From NCBI RefSeq assembly GCF_004795895.1, contig NZ_CP039250.1, positions 1 to 64,000 of the forward strand: 64,000 nucleotides of DNA. Direction: 5' to 3'. A program made the translations under genes and the position numbers. Source of the DNA: Sphingopyxis sp. PAMC25046. Its GTDB lineage: Bacteria > Pseudomonadota > Alphaproteobacteria > Sphingomonadales > Sphingomonadaceae. Numbering within the stretch: the stretch's first letter is position 1; each line of letters begins with the position of its first letter. Below, one piece after another: positions 8,678-17,922 of the stretch. The notes under the pieces were generated by a model, which saw only the letters and a program-made list of their open reading frames with translations, did not search any database and was not told the origin of the DNA.

Positions 8678-9462
8678 GCGTCACCGTTGATCCGACCGAG
8701 TTCGCCGGCAAGCGTGTCGTCGTCAGCGGCGGCACCAAGGGGTTGGGCCGCGCCACCGTCGAGCGTTTCCTGGCAGGTGGCGCCAGAGTGATAACCGCGG
8801 CCCGCGGAAACCCTGACCCCATTGCTGGCGTAGAGTTCGTCCGGGCCGACCTGACGACAGCGGCGGGCGGGGAGAGCCTCGCTGCAGCGGCGCTCGCGCA
8901 TATGGGGGGCGTGGACATCTTGGCCCATGTGATAGGTGGCTCGTCCTCGCCGGGGGGCGGCTTTGTCGCCCTGACCGACGATCACTGGCTCGACGAACTG
9001 AACCTCAACCTTCTGGCCACGGTCCGGCTCGATCGCCTTCTGGTCCCGCAGATGATCGAGCGTGGCGCCGGCGCGGTGGTGCATGTCACCTCCATCCAGT
9101 CGGTGCTGCCGCTTCCTGAATCGACGACTGCCTATGCCGCCGCGAAGGCCGCGCTCAGGACCTACAGCAAGTCCGTGTCCAAGTAGCTCGGGCCGAAGGG
9201 CGTGCGGGTCAACGTCGTGTCCCCGGGCTGGATCATGACCGAAGCGTCCGAGGAATTGCTGAAGCGGCTGCAGGCTGCCAATGGCGGTACGATCGAGGAC
9301 GCGCGGCAGGTCGTTCTCGACGGCCTCGGCGGGATCCCGATCGGGCGTCCGGCCGATCCTCATGAGGTCGCCGACCTCATCGCCTACCTCGCTTCGGATC
9401 ACGCTGCCGCGATCCACGGCGCCGAGTTCGTTATTGACGGCGGCACGGTTCCGACCCTCTGA
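8674..9462 (+). pseudogene. SDR-family oxidoreductase interrupted by one in-frame amber codon
   Basis: The reading frame is that of a classical short-chain dehydrogenase: GGTKGLG nucleotide site, HVTSIQS, and the YAAAK catalytic pair. A single TAG at 9184-9186 breaks it. The frame then continues without shift ([15 protein letters not shown]..., [11 protein letters not shown]) to the stop at 9460-9462. Homologues read [12 protein letters not shown], so GAG to TAG is the simplest explanation. The truncated product would keep the active site but lose the C-terminal substrate loop. Sequencing error is possible. The intact IS lies only 150 nt downstream. Confidence 0.8.
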
Positions 9463-9611
9463 GGTCATCGCCCCGACGTTCGCAGCTTTCAGCGGACGTC
9501 GGGAAGCGACGAGTTTGGCAGTTCCTGTCCCGCACGTGACAATGCGAGCTGCATATCTATGTCTGTTTCATCCAGGATCGCACCGAAAACGGACAGTCCG
9601 CAAATGATGAC

Positions 9612-9625
9612 GTGGACGGCTCTCC
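9612..9625 (+). repeat. Left subterminal inverted repeat of the IS
   Basis: GTGGACGGCTCTCC pairs with the right copy at 10954-10967 with one mismatch (13 of 14). Confidence 0.65.
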
Positions 9626-9672
9626 AACGCCCCGCGGTATAGTCCGCGGGATGAGCTGGAAGGAGAGCTACG

Positions 9673-10701
9673 ATGGAGAAGATTGCAACAGTCGGGTTGG
9701 ATATCGCGAAGTCGGTGTTTCAGGTCCACGGCGTTGATGCTGCAGGCGAAGTGGTGGTGCGCAAGCGCCTGAGCCGGGCGCGCGTGATTCCGTTCTTTGC
9801 GAAGCTGCCGCGATGTCTGGTCGGCATCGAGGCCTGCAGCAACTCTCATCACTGGGCCCGCGAGTTGATCGCGCTGGGGCATGATGTTCGACTGATGCCG
9901 GCGCAATATGTGAAGCCCTATGTGAAGCGCGGCAAGAACGACGCTGCCGATGCCGAGGCGATCTGCGAGGCGGTAACGCGGCCGACGATGCGGTTCGTGA
10001 CGGTGAAGACCCCGGAGCAGCAGAGCGTGATGATGCTTCACCGGGTCCGCCTGATGCTCAACCGCCAGCGCACTCAGCTGTCGAACGCGACGCGGGCCCA
10101 TATGTCGGAGTTCGGGATCGTGGCGCCGGTGGGGCGCATTGGGCTCGAGCACCTGCTGGCGATAGTCGCCGACAAAGATGACGAGAGCATCCCACCCGAT
10201 GCCCGGCTCTGCCTGGAGATGCTCGGGGCGCAGCTCGCCATCGTGAAGGAACAGATCCTCGAGAATGACCGGCGCATCCGTGCGAGTGCGCGCGACACAG
10301 AAGTCGGGCAGCGGTTGATGGAGATTCCCGGCATCGGACCGCTGCTTGCCAGCGCCTTTGTTGCCAGTGTCGGCGACCCCGGTATTTTCAAGACGGGGCG
10401 CGACCTCGCCGCGTGGATAGGCCTGGTCCCTCGGCAGAACTCCAGCGGAGGGAAGGAGCGGCTCGGCGGCATATCGCGTGCGGGCAACCAATATCTGCGC
10501 CAGATGCTCGTCGTCGGTTCGATGGCCGTCATCCGCCATGCTGAACGACACGGCACCAAACGGCCGTGGCTCATCGAACTGATGAAGCGTCGCGCGAAGA
10601 AAATTGCAGCTGTGGCGCTAGCTAACAAAACCGCCCGCATGGTCTGGGCACTGATGACGAGCGGAGAGCGCTACCGCGAACCGCAGGTCGCGCACGCATA
10701 A
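9673..10701 (+). CDS. IS110-family transposase
   Basis: 342 aa, apparently intact. The N-terminal RuvC-like DEDD domain shows TVGLDIAKSVFQVHGVD (D10), GIEACSNSHHW and KNDAADAEAI. The C-terminal Transposase_20 domain shows IPGIGPLLASAFVASVGD and the serine motif NSSGGKERLGGISRAGNQYLR. No frameshift is seen, so the element may still be active. Confidence 0.92.
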   Translation: MEKIATVGLDIAKSVFQVHGVDAAGEVVVRKRLSRARVIPFFAKLPRCLVGIEACSNSHHWARELIALGHDVRLMPAQYVKPYVKRGKNDAADAEAICEAVTRPTMRFVTVKTPEQQSVMMLHRVRLMLNRQRTQLSNATRAHMSEFGIVAPVGRIGLEHLLAIVADKDDESIPPDARLCLEMLGAQLAIVKEQILENDRRIRASARDTEVGQRLMEIPGIGPLLASAFVASVGDPGIFKTGRDLAAWIGLVPRQNSSGGKERLGGISRAGNQYLRQMLVVGSMAVIRHAERHGTKRPWLIELMKRRAKKIAAVALANKTARMVWALMTSGERYREPQVAHA

Positions 10702-10953
10702 GAGATCAGGCGCCGAACTTGGCGTCGCCGAGGTTGGGAAGGGCAGATAGGAGCTGATGCACAAAGCCGGTTGAAACCGCCGGATCAGGAAAACCCATTT
10801 TGGCCGGTGCACCTCGAGTGCGAGCAATTGGTCGGGACCCGATCCGCGCGAAAGGCATCATGGCCAGCGGCGCATGACAAGGCCGCATCACAGGCCGGAC
10901 ACATGGCTGCACCAACCAGCAGGTCGCATCACATCCAGAAACCACTTGCCAAC
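10702..10953. other. Non-coding 3' region of the IS
   Basis: No convincing gene. This stretch lies between the transposase stop and the right repeat and belongs to the IS. Confidence 0.6.
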
Positions 10954-10967
10954 GGAGGGCCGTCCAC
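10954..10967 (-). repeat. Right subterminal inverted repeat of the IS
   Basis: GGAGGGCCGTCCAC is the reverse complement of the left repeat except for one base. Confidence 0.65.
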
Positions 10968-11029
10968 ACACGGCCAAGCGGCGCCGCGAGAAGCGCAGTT
11001 CGTTCGATGACGGCGAAATGCCGTCGCGC

Positions 11030-11392
11030 TCATCGTCCGCTGTAAGGCTCATCTCTTCGGGTTCGCGCGCCGACCAGCACCCGGGGCATGTTTCCTCGTT
11101 CACGAACTGTGAGAAAGACGAGGTAGGGAAGCAGGAAACCCGCGCCTCCGAAAAAGGCGATGAACGCGAGGAGCAGGGCGATCGCACTGAATCCATTCCG
11201 CCAAGCCGTCCAAAGCGCAGAGAGGATGAGAAAGCAGAGAAAATCGAGGTTGAACTGCCCGGGCCATCCCAGCTTCGCCACGTCTCCGAAAAAGATCGGT
11301 AACAATCCAAGGCCATGGCGGGAAATGACTACAGCGGTGTAGGCGGCCAGCGCCAGCCAAAGGATGATCAAAAAAGTACGAAACGACCCCAT
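11030..11392 (-). CDS. Small integral membrane protein of unknown function
   Basis: 120 aa from ATG 11392 (MGSFRTFLIILWLALAAYTAVVIS). It has three to four hydrophobic helices, the motif WPGQFNLDFLCFLILSALWTAWRN in the second, and a basic C-terminus (RTRRDEPYSGR). A longer in-frame ATG at 11560 would add a non-hydrophobic leader and is less likely. No clear ribosome site is visible. I do not recognise a function. Confidence 0.55.
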   Translation of the reverse strand: MGSFRTFLIILWLALAAYTAVVISRHGLGLLPIFFGDVAKLGWPGQFNLDFLCFLILSALWTAWRNGFSAIALLLAFIAFFGGAGFLLPYLVFLTVRERGNMPRVLVGARTRRDEPYSGR

Positions 11393-11610
11393 CGACGACA
11401 ATCTGCCACGAGAATGCTGCGGCTGCAATCGCGGCTTTGAGTCCGCGACTGGATCATGCCAAATTTCTACTTTCATGTGACGATGGCTTACGCGCCGCTG
11501 CGCAACGCAGGTGTTGCCATAGGCAAGATGGATTTCATGCCGCACATGGCCCGTCACCAAGTCGCGCCCGAATAACGACCGTCGAGCAGGCTCCGGCCTG
11601 TGACCGCGGG

Positions 11611-11958
11611 CTACCCCGTTATAGCGGCGATTGCCCGTTCGAGCTCGGCAATCCTGAAAGGTTTGCGAAGAACTGGCCGGCCATCAAATTCAGCCGCCAT
11701 GATCGTCGCATCTCCGCTCGTCGCTATGAAAGCCTTCCCGGCATCGCTCAACGCGGCAGCGACCGCCTCGCTCGTTTTGCCATCGGCAAGGTGAACATCC
11801 AATATTGCGAGGTCGAAATCTCGCTTCGCGACGAGATCCAGCGCCTCCGCGACGGTCGCTGCGGTTACCACGATCTCGTGTCCAAGCACGTCGAGATACC
11901 CCTCAAGCATCATCGCCACCAGCGGATCGTCTTCTACAAGAAACACCCTTATCATCAT
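11611..11958 (-). CDS. Single-domain response regulator (CheY-like)
   Basis: 115 aa with a complete receiver: VFLVEDDPLVA, LAILDVHLADG (phospho-D), FIATSGD and VLRKPF. There is no output domain. This type is common next to HWE/HisKA2 kinases in alphaproteobacteria, but no kinase is adjacent. It lies 76 nt downstream of trpB on the same strand. Confidence 0.82.
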   Translation of the reverse strand: MMIRVFLVEDDPLVAMMLEGYLDVLGHEIVVTAATVAEALDLVAKRDFDLAILDVHLADGKTSEAVAAALSDAGKAFIATSGDATIMAAEFDGRPVLRKPFRIAELERAIAAITG

Positions 11959-12034
11959 CCGTCCCTCATAGATCCGAAATCTGTAGCGCCAGTGTCTTCG
12001 ATCACACGTCCCGTGCCCCTACCTTTCGTCGCGC

Positions 12035-13276
12035 TCAAAGTTCCACGCCGAGATGCTGGGCCACGGAGAATATGTCCTTGTCCCCTCGTCCGCACATGTT
12101 GACGATGATGATACTATCTTTCGGCATCGTCGGCGCGATCCTGGCAACGGCGGCGACGGCGTGACTGGGCTCGAGCGCCGGGATGATACCCTCTGTTCTG
12201 CAAAGCAGCTGGAACGCCTCGAGCGCTTCGGCGTCGGTCGCGGAGGCATAGTCTACCCGTCCGATGTCCTTGAGCCATGCATGCTCGGGGCCGATGCCGG
12301 GATAATCGAGGCCAGCGCTGATCGAATGCCCTTCGACGATCTGCCCGTCGTCATCCTGCATCAGATAGGTCTTGTTGCCGTGAAGAATGCCGGGACGCCC
12401 GCCGGCCAGTGACGCGGCGTGTGCTTTGTCGAGGCCATGGCCAGCCGCCTCGACGCCGAGCATCTTGACCATCGGGTCGTCGAGGAACGGGTGAAAGAGA
12501 CCGATCGCATTCGATCCGCCGCCGATCGCGGCGACCAGGAGATCGGGTAGGCGGCCGGCACGGGCCAGCATCTGGGCCCGCGCTTCCCTTCCGATCACGC
12601 TCTGGAAATCGCGCACAAGCTCCGGATAGGGGTGGGGACCGGCTGCGGTGCCGATGATGTAGAAGGTGTCCTCGACATGGGCGACCCAGTCGCGCAGCGC
12701 CTCGTTCATCGCGTCCTTGAGGGTCGCGGCGCCGGCCGTGACGGGCACGACCTCGGCGCCCAGCAGCTTCATGCGGAAGACATTGGGCGCCTGGCGCGCG
12801 ATATCGGCGGCGCCCATATAGACGACGCAGGGCAGGCCAAAGCGCGCGCAGACGGTTGCAGTAGCCACCCCGTGCTGGCCCGCGCCCGTTTCCGCGATGA
12901 TGCGGGTCTTGCCCATCCGGATCGCCAGCAGGATCTGGCCGACGCAATTGTTGATCTTGTGGGCACCGGTGTGATTGAGTTCGTCGCGCTTGAACCAGAT
13001 CTGAGCGCCGCCGAGCGCGGACGTCAAGCGCGGCGCGAAGTATAGCGGACTGGGACGGCCGACATAATGTTCGAGCAGGTCGTCGAACTCGGCCTGGAAG
13101 GCCGGGTCGCGCTTTGCGGCTCGATATTCGCGCTCCAGATCGAGGATGAGGGGCATGAGCGTTTCGGGGACGAAGCGGCCCCCGAATTTCCCGAAATGAC
13201 CCGCTTCGTCCGGCTGCCCACGCAAGCTGTTCGGAATATGACCAAGATCGTCGGATGGTTGTGGAGACCGCGTCAT
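12035..13276 (-). CDS. trpB: Tryptophan synthase beta chain
   Basis: 413 aa from ATG 13276. It carries the PLP lysine in [10 protein letters not shown] (K107), [11 protein letters not shown], the phosphate loop GGGSNAIG and the C-terminal CGRGDKD. The length is normal. It converts indole (or indole-glycerol phosphate with TrpA) and serine to tryptophan. No trpA or trpF is adjacent; instead folE lies upstream on the same strand. It may be a second copy separate from the main trp operon, which cannot be judged from this window. Confidence 0.92.
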   Translation of the reverse strand: MTRSPQPSDDLGHIPNSLRGQPDEAGHFGKFGGRFVPETLMPLILDLEREYRAAKRDPAFQAEFDDLLEHYVGRPSPLYFAPRLTSALGGAQIWFKRDELNHTGAHKINNCVGQILLAIRMGKTRIIAETGAGQHGVATATVCARFGLPCVVYMGAADIARQAPNVFRMKLLGAEVVPVTAGAATLKDAMNEALRDWVAHVEDTFYIIGTAAGPHPYPELVRDFQSVIGREARAQMLARAGRLPDLLVAAIGGGSNAIGLFHPFLDDPMVKMLGVEAAGHGLDKAHAASLAGGRPGILHGNKTYLMQDDDGQIVEGHSISAGLDYPGIGPEHAWLKDIGRVDYASATDAEALEAFQLLCRTEGIIPALEPSHAVAAVARIAPTMPKDSIIIVNMCGRGDKDIFSVAQHLGVEL

Positions 13277-13391
13277 GTCGGTGCAATCCCGGCAGGAGAC
13301 CCGCGCGAGGCGGCGCCGCACAGAATTCTGGCGAGCGCCTCATGGGGGCGGGTAACGCTCGCGAGACCGGTCCGGATTCTCGACCGGCGCA

Positions 13392-13991
13392 TCAATAGCC
13401 CATCAGTGCGAGCACTTCCTTGCGGCTCCGCTGGTCGTCGAGGAAGCAGCCGAGGAGCCGGCTCGTGATCATGCCGACGCCGGGCGTGCGCACGCCGCGC
13501 CCGGTCATGCAGCCATGCTGGGCGTCGATCACCACGGCGACGCCGTGCGGACGGAGATTGTCCCAGATGCATCGGGCGACCTCGGCGGTCAGCCGCTCCT
13601 GCACCTGCAGCCGGCGCGCATAGCCGTTCAGCACGCGCGCGAGCTTGGAGATGCCGACAACGCGGTCGCGGGGGAGGTAGGCGATCGACGCCTTTCCGGT
13701 GATCGGCGCCATATGATGCTCGCAATGCGACTGGAACGGGATGTCGCGCAGCAAGACGATCTCGTCATAGCCGCCGACCTCTTCGAAGGTGCGCGAGAGA
13801 TGCACCGCCGGATCCTCGTCATACCCCTGGCAATAATCCTTCCAGGCACGCGCGACGCGCTTCGGTGTGTCGAGCAGGCCTTCGCGATGAGGATCTTCGC
13901 CGACCCAGCGCAGCAGCGTCTCCACCGAAGCGAGAACCTCGGGGGGTATCGCGCCGTCAACGGTGGGGCTGGAAGGGGGCACGTGAAGCAT
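13392..13991 (-). CDS. folE: GTP cyclohydrolase I
   Basis: 199 aa with GGAGG nine bases before ATG 13991. It shows the zinc/catalytic motifs HCEHHMAPITGKA and HGCMTGRGV, and LTEEVA-like RLTAEVARCI. It makes 7,8-dihydroneopterin triphosphate, the first step to folate. Folate also supplies the methenyl-THF antenna of many photolyases, and a photolyase gene lies in this block. A 14-bp palindromic box shared with the LOV-regulator promoter lies 104 nt upstream (14096-14109). Confidence 0.93.
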   Translation of the reverse strand: MLHVPPSSPTVDGAIPPEVLASVETLLRWVGEDPHREGLLDTPKRVARAWKDYCQGYDEDPAVHLSRTFEEVGGYDEIVLLRDIPFQSHCEHHMAPITGKASIAYLPRDRVVGISKLARVLNGYARRLQVQERLTAEVARCIWDNLRPHGVAVVIDAQHGCMTGRGVRTPGVGMITSRLLGCFLDDQRSRKEVLALMGY

Positions 13992-14086
13992 GGTCCTGGC
14001 CTCCTGACGGCGAAGTGTTGGCGTTCCGGGAGGGGAGGAGAGGGAGGTGGACCGCCGGATCGGCGCATGCCCGAGCGCAGCATGGC

Positions 14087-14109
14087 GTCGCAACATGTCC
14101 CTTGGGGCA
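14087..14109 (-). promoter_or_regulatory. Candidate LOV-regulator box upstream of folE
   Basis: These 23 bases are identical, in the same orientation, to 24883-24905. The palindromic core is TGCCCC-AA-GGGACA on the minus strand (14109-14096). Two bases after it comes TTGCGA, which could act as a -35 element. The next 280 bases towards groEL contain no other gene. Confidence 0.6.
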
Positions 14110-14271
14110 GATCGCCGGTTGGAAGCCCGTTTCGTGCACGGACCTCGGGTGAGCCCCGGAACGCAGAAATGCCCTCCGCTCGCTTGACGAGGCGTGGCGC
14201 GGTGCGCGGCGGCTGGTGAATAGGGCGGTATGGAAATGCGGGGGCGGCGGTGGCCCGCCGCCCCCGGTCTG

Positions 14272-15915
<1,644 letters not shown>

Positions 15916-15938
15916 TCAGTGGTTGGATGGATGCGGCG

Positions 15939-16253
15939 TCAGGCCGCCTTCTTGAGCGCCTCGGCCTCTTCGATCACGCCGAGGATGTCGCTCTCCTTCA
16001 TGATGAGCAGTTCCTCGCCGTCGATGCGCACCTCGGTGCCCGACCATTTGCCGAACAGGATCCGGTCGCCGGCCTGAACGTCGAGCGCGGTGACCGTGCC
16101 GTCCTCGGCGCGAACGCCCGGGCCGACGGCGACGACTTCGCCTTCCTGTGGCTTTTCCTTGGCGGTGTCGGGGATGATGATGCCGCCCGAGGTCTTTTCC
16201 TCGGCTTCGATGCGGCGGACGACCACACGGTCGTGCAAGGGACGGAAATGCAT
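15939..16253 (-). CDS. groES: Co-chaperonin GroES
   Basis: 104 aa: [35 protein letters not shown], mobile loop included, and the C-terminal [12 protein letters not shown]. It caps the GroEL ring. It lies 47 nt upstream of groEL, with AUGGAGG before the ATG. Confidence 0.95.
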   Translation of the reverse strand: MHFRPLHDRVVVRRIEAEEKTSGGIIIPDTAKEKPQEGEVVAVGPGVRAEDGTVTALDVQAGDRILFGKWSGTEVRIDGEELLIMKESDILGVIEEAEALKKAA

Positions 16254-16321
16254 GCATAACCTCCATGTTGCATAACGATATGATACAGACCGAGCGCCTG
16301 TCCCAGGCGCGCGGCGGCAGA

Positions 16322-16351
16322 GAGCTAGGAAGCGATTTTTTTCGCTTCAAG
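16322..16351 (-). promoter_or_regulatory. RpoH (sigma-32)-like promoter of groESL
   Basis: On the minus strand CTTG (16351-16348), exactly 18 bases, then CCTAGCTC (16329-16322). The same layout, CTTG-N18-CCTAACTC, precedes hsp20. The spacer holds a 7-bp inverted repeat, GAAGCGA-A6-TCGCTTC. No CIRCE element is seen. Confidence 0.65.
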
Positions 16352-16423
16352 AGGGTCCGACGACATTTTTTGATGACGGCGCTGGCGAGAACCATATGCC
16401 CCTTTTTAACGGCCTGAACGCTC

Positions 16424-16477
16424 TTGACTCGACTCGCTCCGCTCCCAAAATCTGCTCGTGCGGCGCCTTGCCGCACG
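16424..16477 (+). promoter_or_regulatory. Candidate promoter and 5' hairpin before the usg pair
   Basis: TTGACT (16424-16429), 16 bases, then CAAAAT (16446-16451), followed by a perfect 8-bp hairpin CGTGCGGC-GCCTT-GCCGCACG (16457-16477) in the presumed leader. It is divergent from the groESL promoter. Confidence 0.45.
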
Positions 16478-16514
16478 ACGAGAAAGGAATGGCGACAAGG
16501 AAGGAGGCACGATC

Positions 16515-16742
16515 ATGTCCGAGCCATTTTCCCGTTTTCTTCACCCCTTCGACGTGGCGCATCACCCAAGCCTCGAGCCAGAGGTCAAGCGCGCCCTCCT
16601 TGCATCTTGGGCATCGGACCGCGCGTCGGTCCGCAACAAGCCCGGCCTGCGCAAACCGCCCGGCGCGCGGCGCGCCGTTCCGGTCGATGATGTACTCGCG
16701 GCGCTCCGCTCGCTCGATGGCGGCGAGGCGCGCGCGCCATGA
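16515..16742 (+). CDS. Conserved hypothetical protein upstream of usg
   Basis: 75 aa, ATG 16515 with AAGGAGG seven bases upstream. The motif FLHPFDVAHHPSLEPEVKRALLASWASDRASV resembles a small family found beside usg in alphaproteobacteria. It is mostly helical, with a proline/basic linker and no signal peptide. It overlaps usg by 4 nt (ATGA). Function unknown. Confidence 0.7.
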   Translation: MSEPFSRFLHPFDVAHHPSLEPEVKRALLASWASDRASVRNKPGLRKPPGARRAVPVDDVLAALRSLDGGEARAP

Positions 16743-17008
16743 CCGACCGCGCGCTGATCGCGCAGCTGGACGGCTATGGGCTAACGACCGCGGAGATCCA
16801 TTATTACCGGCCCGATCATCCTTCGCTGCTCCAGCTGTACGTCTGGCAGGACTATGATCTTCCGCCCGACTTCCCGGTGCTGTTCGATTTTCTGGCGATG
16901 TGGCGGCGCCAGATCGAAGCCGCGCTCCATTCGGTCCGCATCGCGCATGACGCGCTGATCGGGCCCGCCGAGTGGCGCGCGGCGGACATCATTCGCTCGC
17001 TCGATTAG
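16739..17008 (+). CDS. usg: Usg family protein
   Basis: 89 aa closely matching the Usg family (DGYGLTTAEIHYYRPDHPSLLQLYVWQDYDLPPDFPVL, LHSVRIAHD). Usg was named for lying upstream of trpF in Caulobacter; its biochemical role is not established. It is coupled to the small upstream gene. The trpB gene lies about 3.5 kb away on the other strand. Confidence 0.85.
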   Translation: MTDRALIAQLDGYGLTTAEIHYYRPDHPSLLQLYVWQDYDLPPDFPVLFDFLAMWRRQIEAALHSVRIAHDALIGPAEWRAADIIRSLD

Positions 17009-17066
17009 CAGCAGATTTGGGCGCTTGCGGCGCGCGGAAGCGGTCGTCGGGTATCGCGCTTCCATG

Positions 17067-17101
17067 AAAAAAGGGAGGCATGCTATTGGCGTGCCTCCCT
17101 T
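17067..17101 (-). terminator. Intrinsic terminator of hsp20
   Basis: On the minus strand a 13-bp stem (AAGGGAGGCACGC / GCATGCCTCCCTT, one G-U pair) with loop CAATA is followed by TTTT. It begins 8 nt after the hsp20 stop. Confidence 0.88.
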
Positions 17102-17108
17102 GTCGAGC

Positions 17109-17594
17109 TCAGGCGTTCTCGAGCGCCTTATCCTTCGGCGCTTCGATCCGCTGCGCCTTGCCGGCACTGCTGCCGATCTCGATCTTGCGCGGCTTCATAG
17201 CCTCGGGGACGACACGGCTCAGTTCGATCGTGAGCAGCCCGTCGGCGAAGCTCGCGCGCCCGACCTCGATATAGTCGGCGAGCTGGAAACGGCGCTCGAA
17301 CGCGCGGCGGGCGATGCCGCGGTGGAGATAGGCGCGTGTCGCATCCTCCTCGGCGGGCTTGCCGGTAACGCTGAGCTGGTTCTGCTGCGCGACGATCTCG
17401 ATCTCGTCGGCCTTGAAGCCGGGCACCGCCAGCGTGACGCGGAAACGGTCGTCGGCCTCCCGCACGATGTCGAAGGCGGGGTAACCGTCGGACGTCTCGC
17501 CGCGCTGGCCTTTCTCGAGCAGGTCGAAGAGGTGATCGAAGCCCACCGTCGAGCGGCGGTAGGGGGTAAAGTCAAAGTCGGTTCTCATTTCCAA
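17109..17594 (-). CDS. Small heat-shock protein Hsp20
   Basis: 161 aa. After an N-terminal arm with FDHLFDLLE, the alpha-crystallin domain (about 38-130) shows YPAFDIVREADDRFRVTLAVPGF and the RRAFERRFQLADYI block with HRGIARRAF. A variable tail follows. It is a holdase preventing aggregation of unfolded proteins. It is monocistronic, with its own sigma-32-like promoter, a thermometer-like leader and a terminator. Confidence 0.93.
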   Translation of the reverse strand: MEMRTDFDFTPYRRSTVGFDHLFDLLEKGQRGETSDGYPAFDIVREADDRFRVTLAVPGFKADEIEIVAQQNQLSVTGKPAEEDATRAYLHRGIARRAFERRFQLADYIEVGRASFADGLLTIELSRVVPEAMKPRKIEIGSSAGKAQRIEAPKDKALENA

Positions 17595-17686
17595 ATCCTC
17601 CTGATTGAAGCAATTCGGGCATGAGATGCGCCGGGACTTAGAGCCGACGCTCTCTATGTCCTAAGGACGCGGAAAATCCCGCGTCC
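17595..17686 (-). promoter_or_regulatory. ROSE-like RNA thermometer in the hsp20 leader
   Basis: The presumed leader contains hairpin I GGACGCGG-N6-CCGCGTCC (17686-17665), hairpin II AGAGC-GTCG-GCTCT (17653-17640), and a 3' hairpin in which CCGAAUUGCUUC pairs with GGAGGAUUUGG across a five-base loop, leaving one unpaired G in UUGCU. That pairing hides the whole Shine-Dalgarno sequence. A UUGCU segment with a single bulged G facing the SD is the hallmark of ROSE elements of rhizobial hsp20 genes. Confidence 0.72.
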
Positions 17687-17692
17687 GGGGAT

Positions 17693-17722
17693 GAGTTAGG
17701 AAAGCCGTTTTGCCGTTTCAAG
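17693..17722 (-). promoter_or_regulatory. RpoH (sigma-32)-like promoter of hsp20
   Basis: CTTG (17722-17719; extended CTTGAAA), 18 bases, then CCTAACTC (17700-17693). The predicted start lies just upstream of thermometer hairpin I. Identical spacing to the groESL promoter. Confidence 0.68.
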
Positions 17723-17822
17723 AGCGTGGGTGCCGCTCGGAACGTCGGCTGACGTGTCGCGGCAGCCAGGGCGGTACCGGGATCTCGGGGGCCTGCCGGG
17801 AGGCGGGAAACGGCATCCAGCC

Positions 17823-17836
17823 TGCCCCTTGGTGCA
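17823..17836 (+). promoter_or_regulatory. Candidate LOV-regulator box upstream of hemH
   Basis: TGCCCC-TT-GGTGCA fits the palindromic pattern TGCCCN-WW-RGGNCA except at position 11, and is 86 nt upstream of hemH. TTGGCG follows after two bases, the same spacing as TTGCGA in the folE and oxidoreductase promoters. Confidence 0.45.
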
Positions 17837-17922
17837 GCTTGGCGGCGCGGGGCAAGTCGGAGACATGCGATCAACTTCGCGCGGCACGGTCGCCGCGAGG
17901 CGTCCTGTCCGCGGAGATTGCA

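Larger units (their letters stand above)
9612..10967 (+). mobile_element. IS110-family (IS1111-type) insertion sequence
   Basis: A complete DEDD transposase gene is flanked by 14-bp imperfect inverted repeats: left GTGGACGGCTCTCC (9612-9625), right GGAGGGCCGTCCAC (10954-10967), differing at one position. Subterminal inverted repeats are a feature of the IS1111 branch of IS110. About 250 nt of non-coding DNA lies 3' of the transposase; in IS110 relatives such ends can encode the bridge RNA. Exact termini cannot be fixed by eye. Confidence 0.75.

Noticed and set aside
10771..11010. 79-codon plus-strand frame after the transposase
   Set aside because: Runs through the right end of the IS into flanking DNA; no recognisable domain.
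16303..16316. Further LOV-type box before groES (TGTCCCAGGCGCG)
   Set aside because: Only the first half matches; no palindrome.
16254..16400. CIRCE/HrcA operator before groES
   Set aside because: No TTAGCACTC-N9-GAGTGCTAA; the inverted repeat present lies in the promoter spacer and has another sequence.
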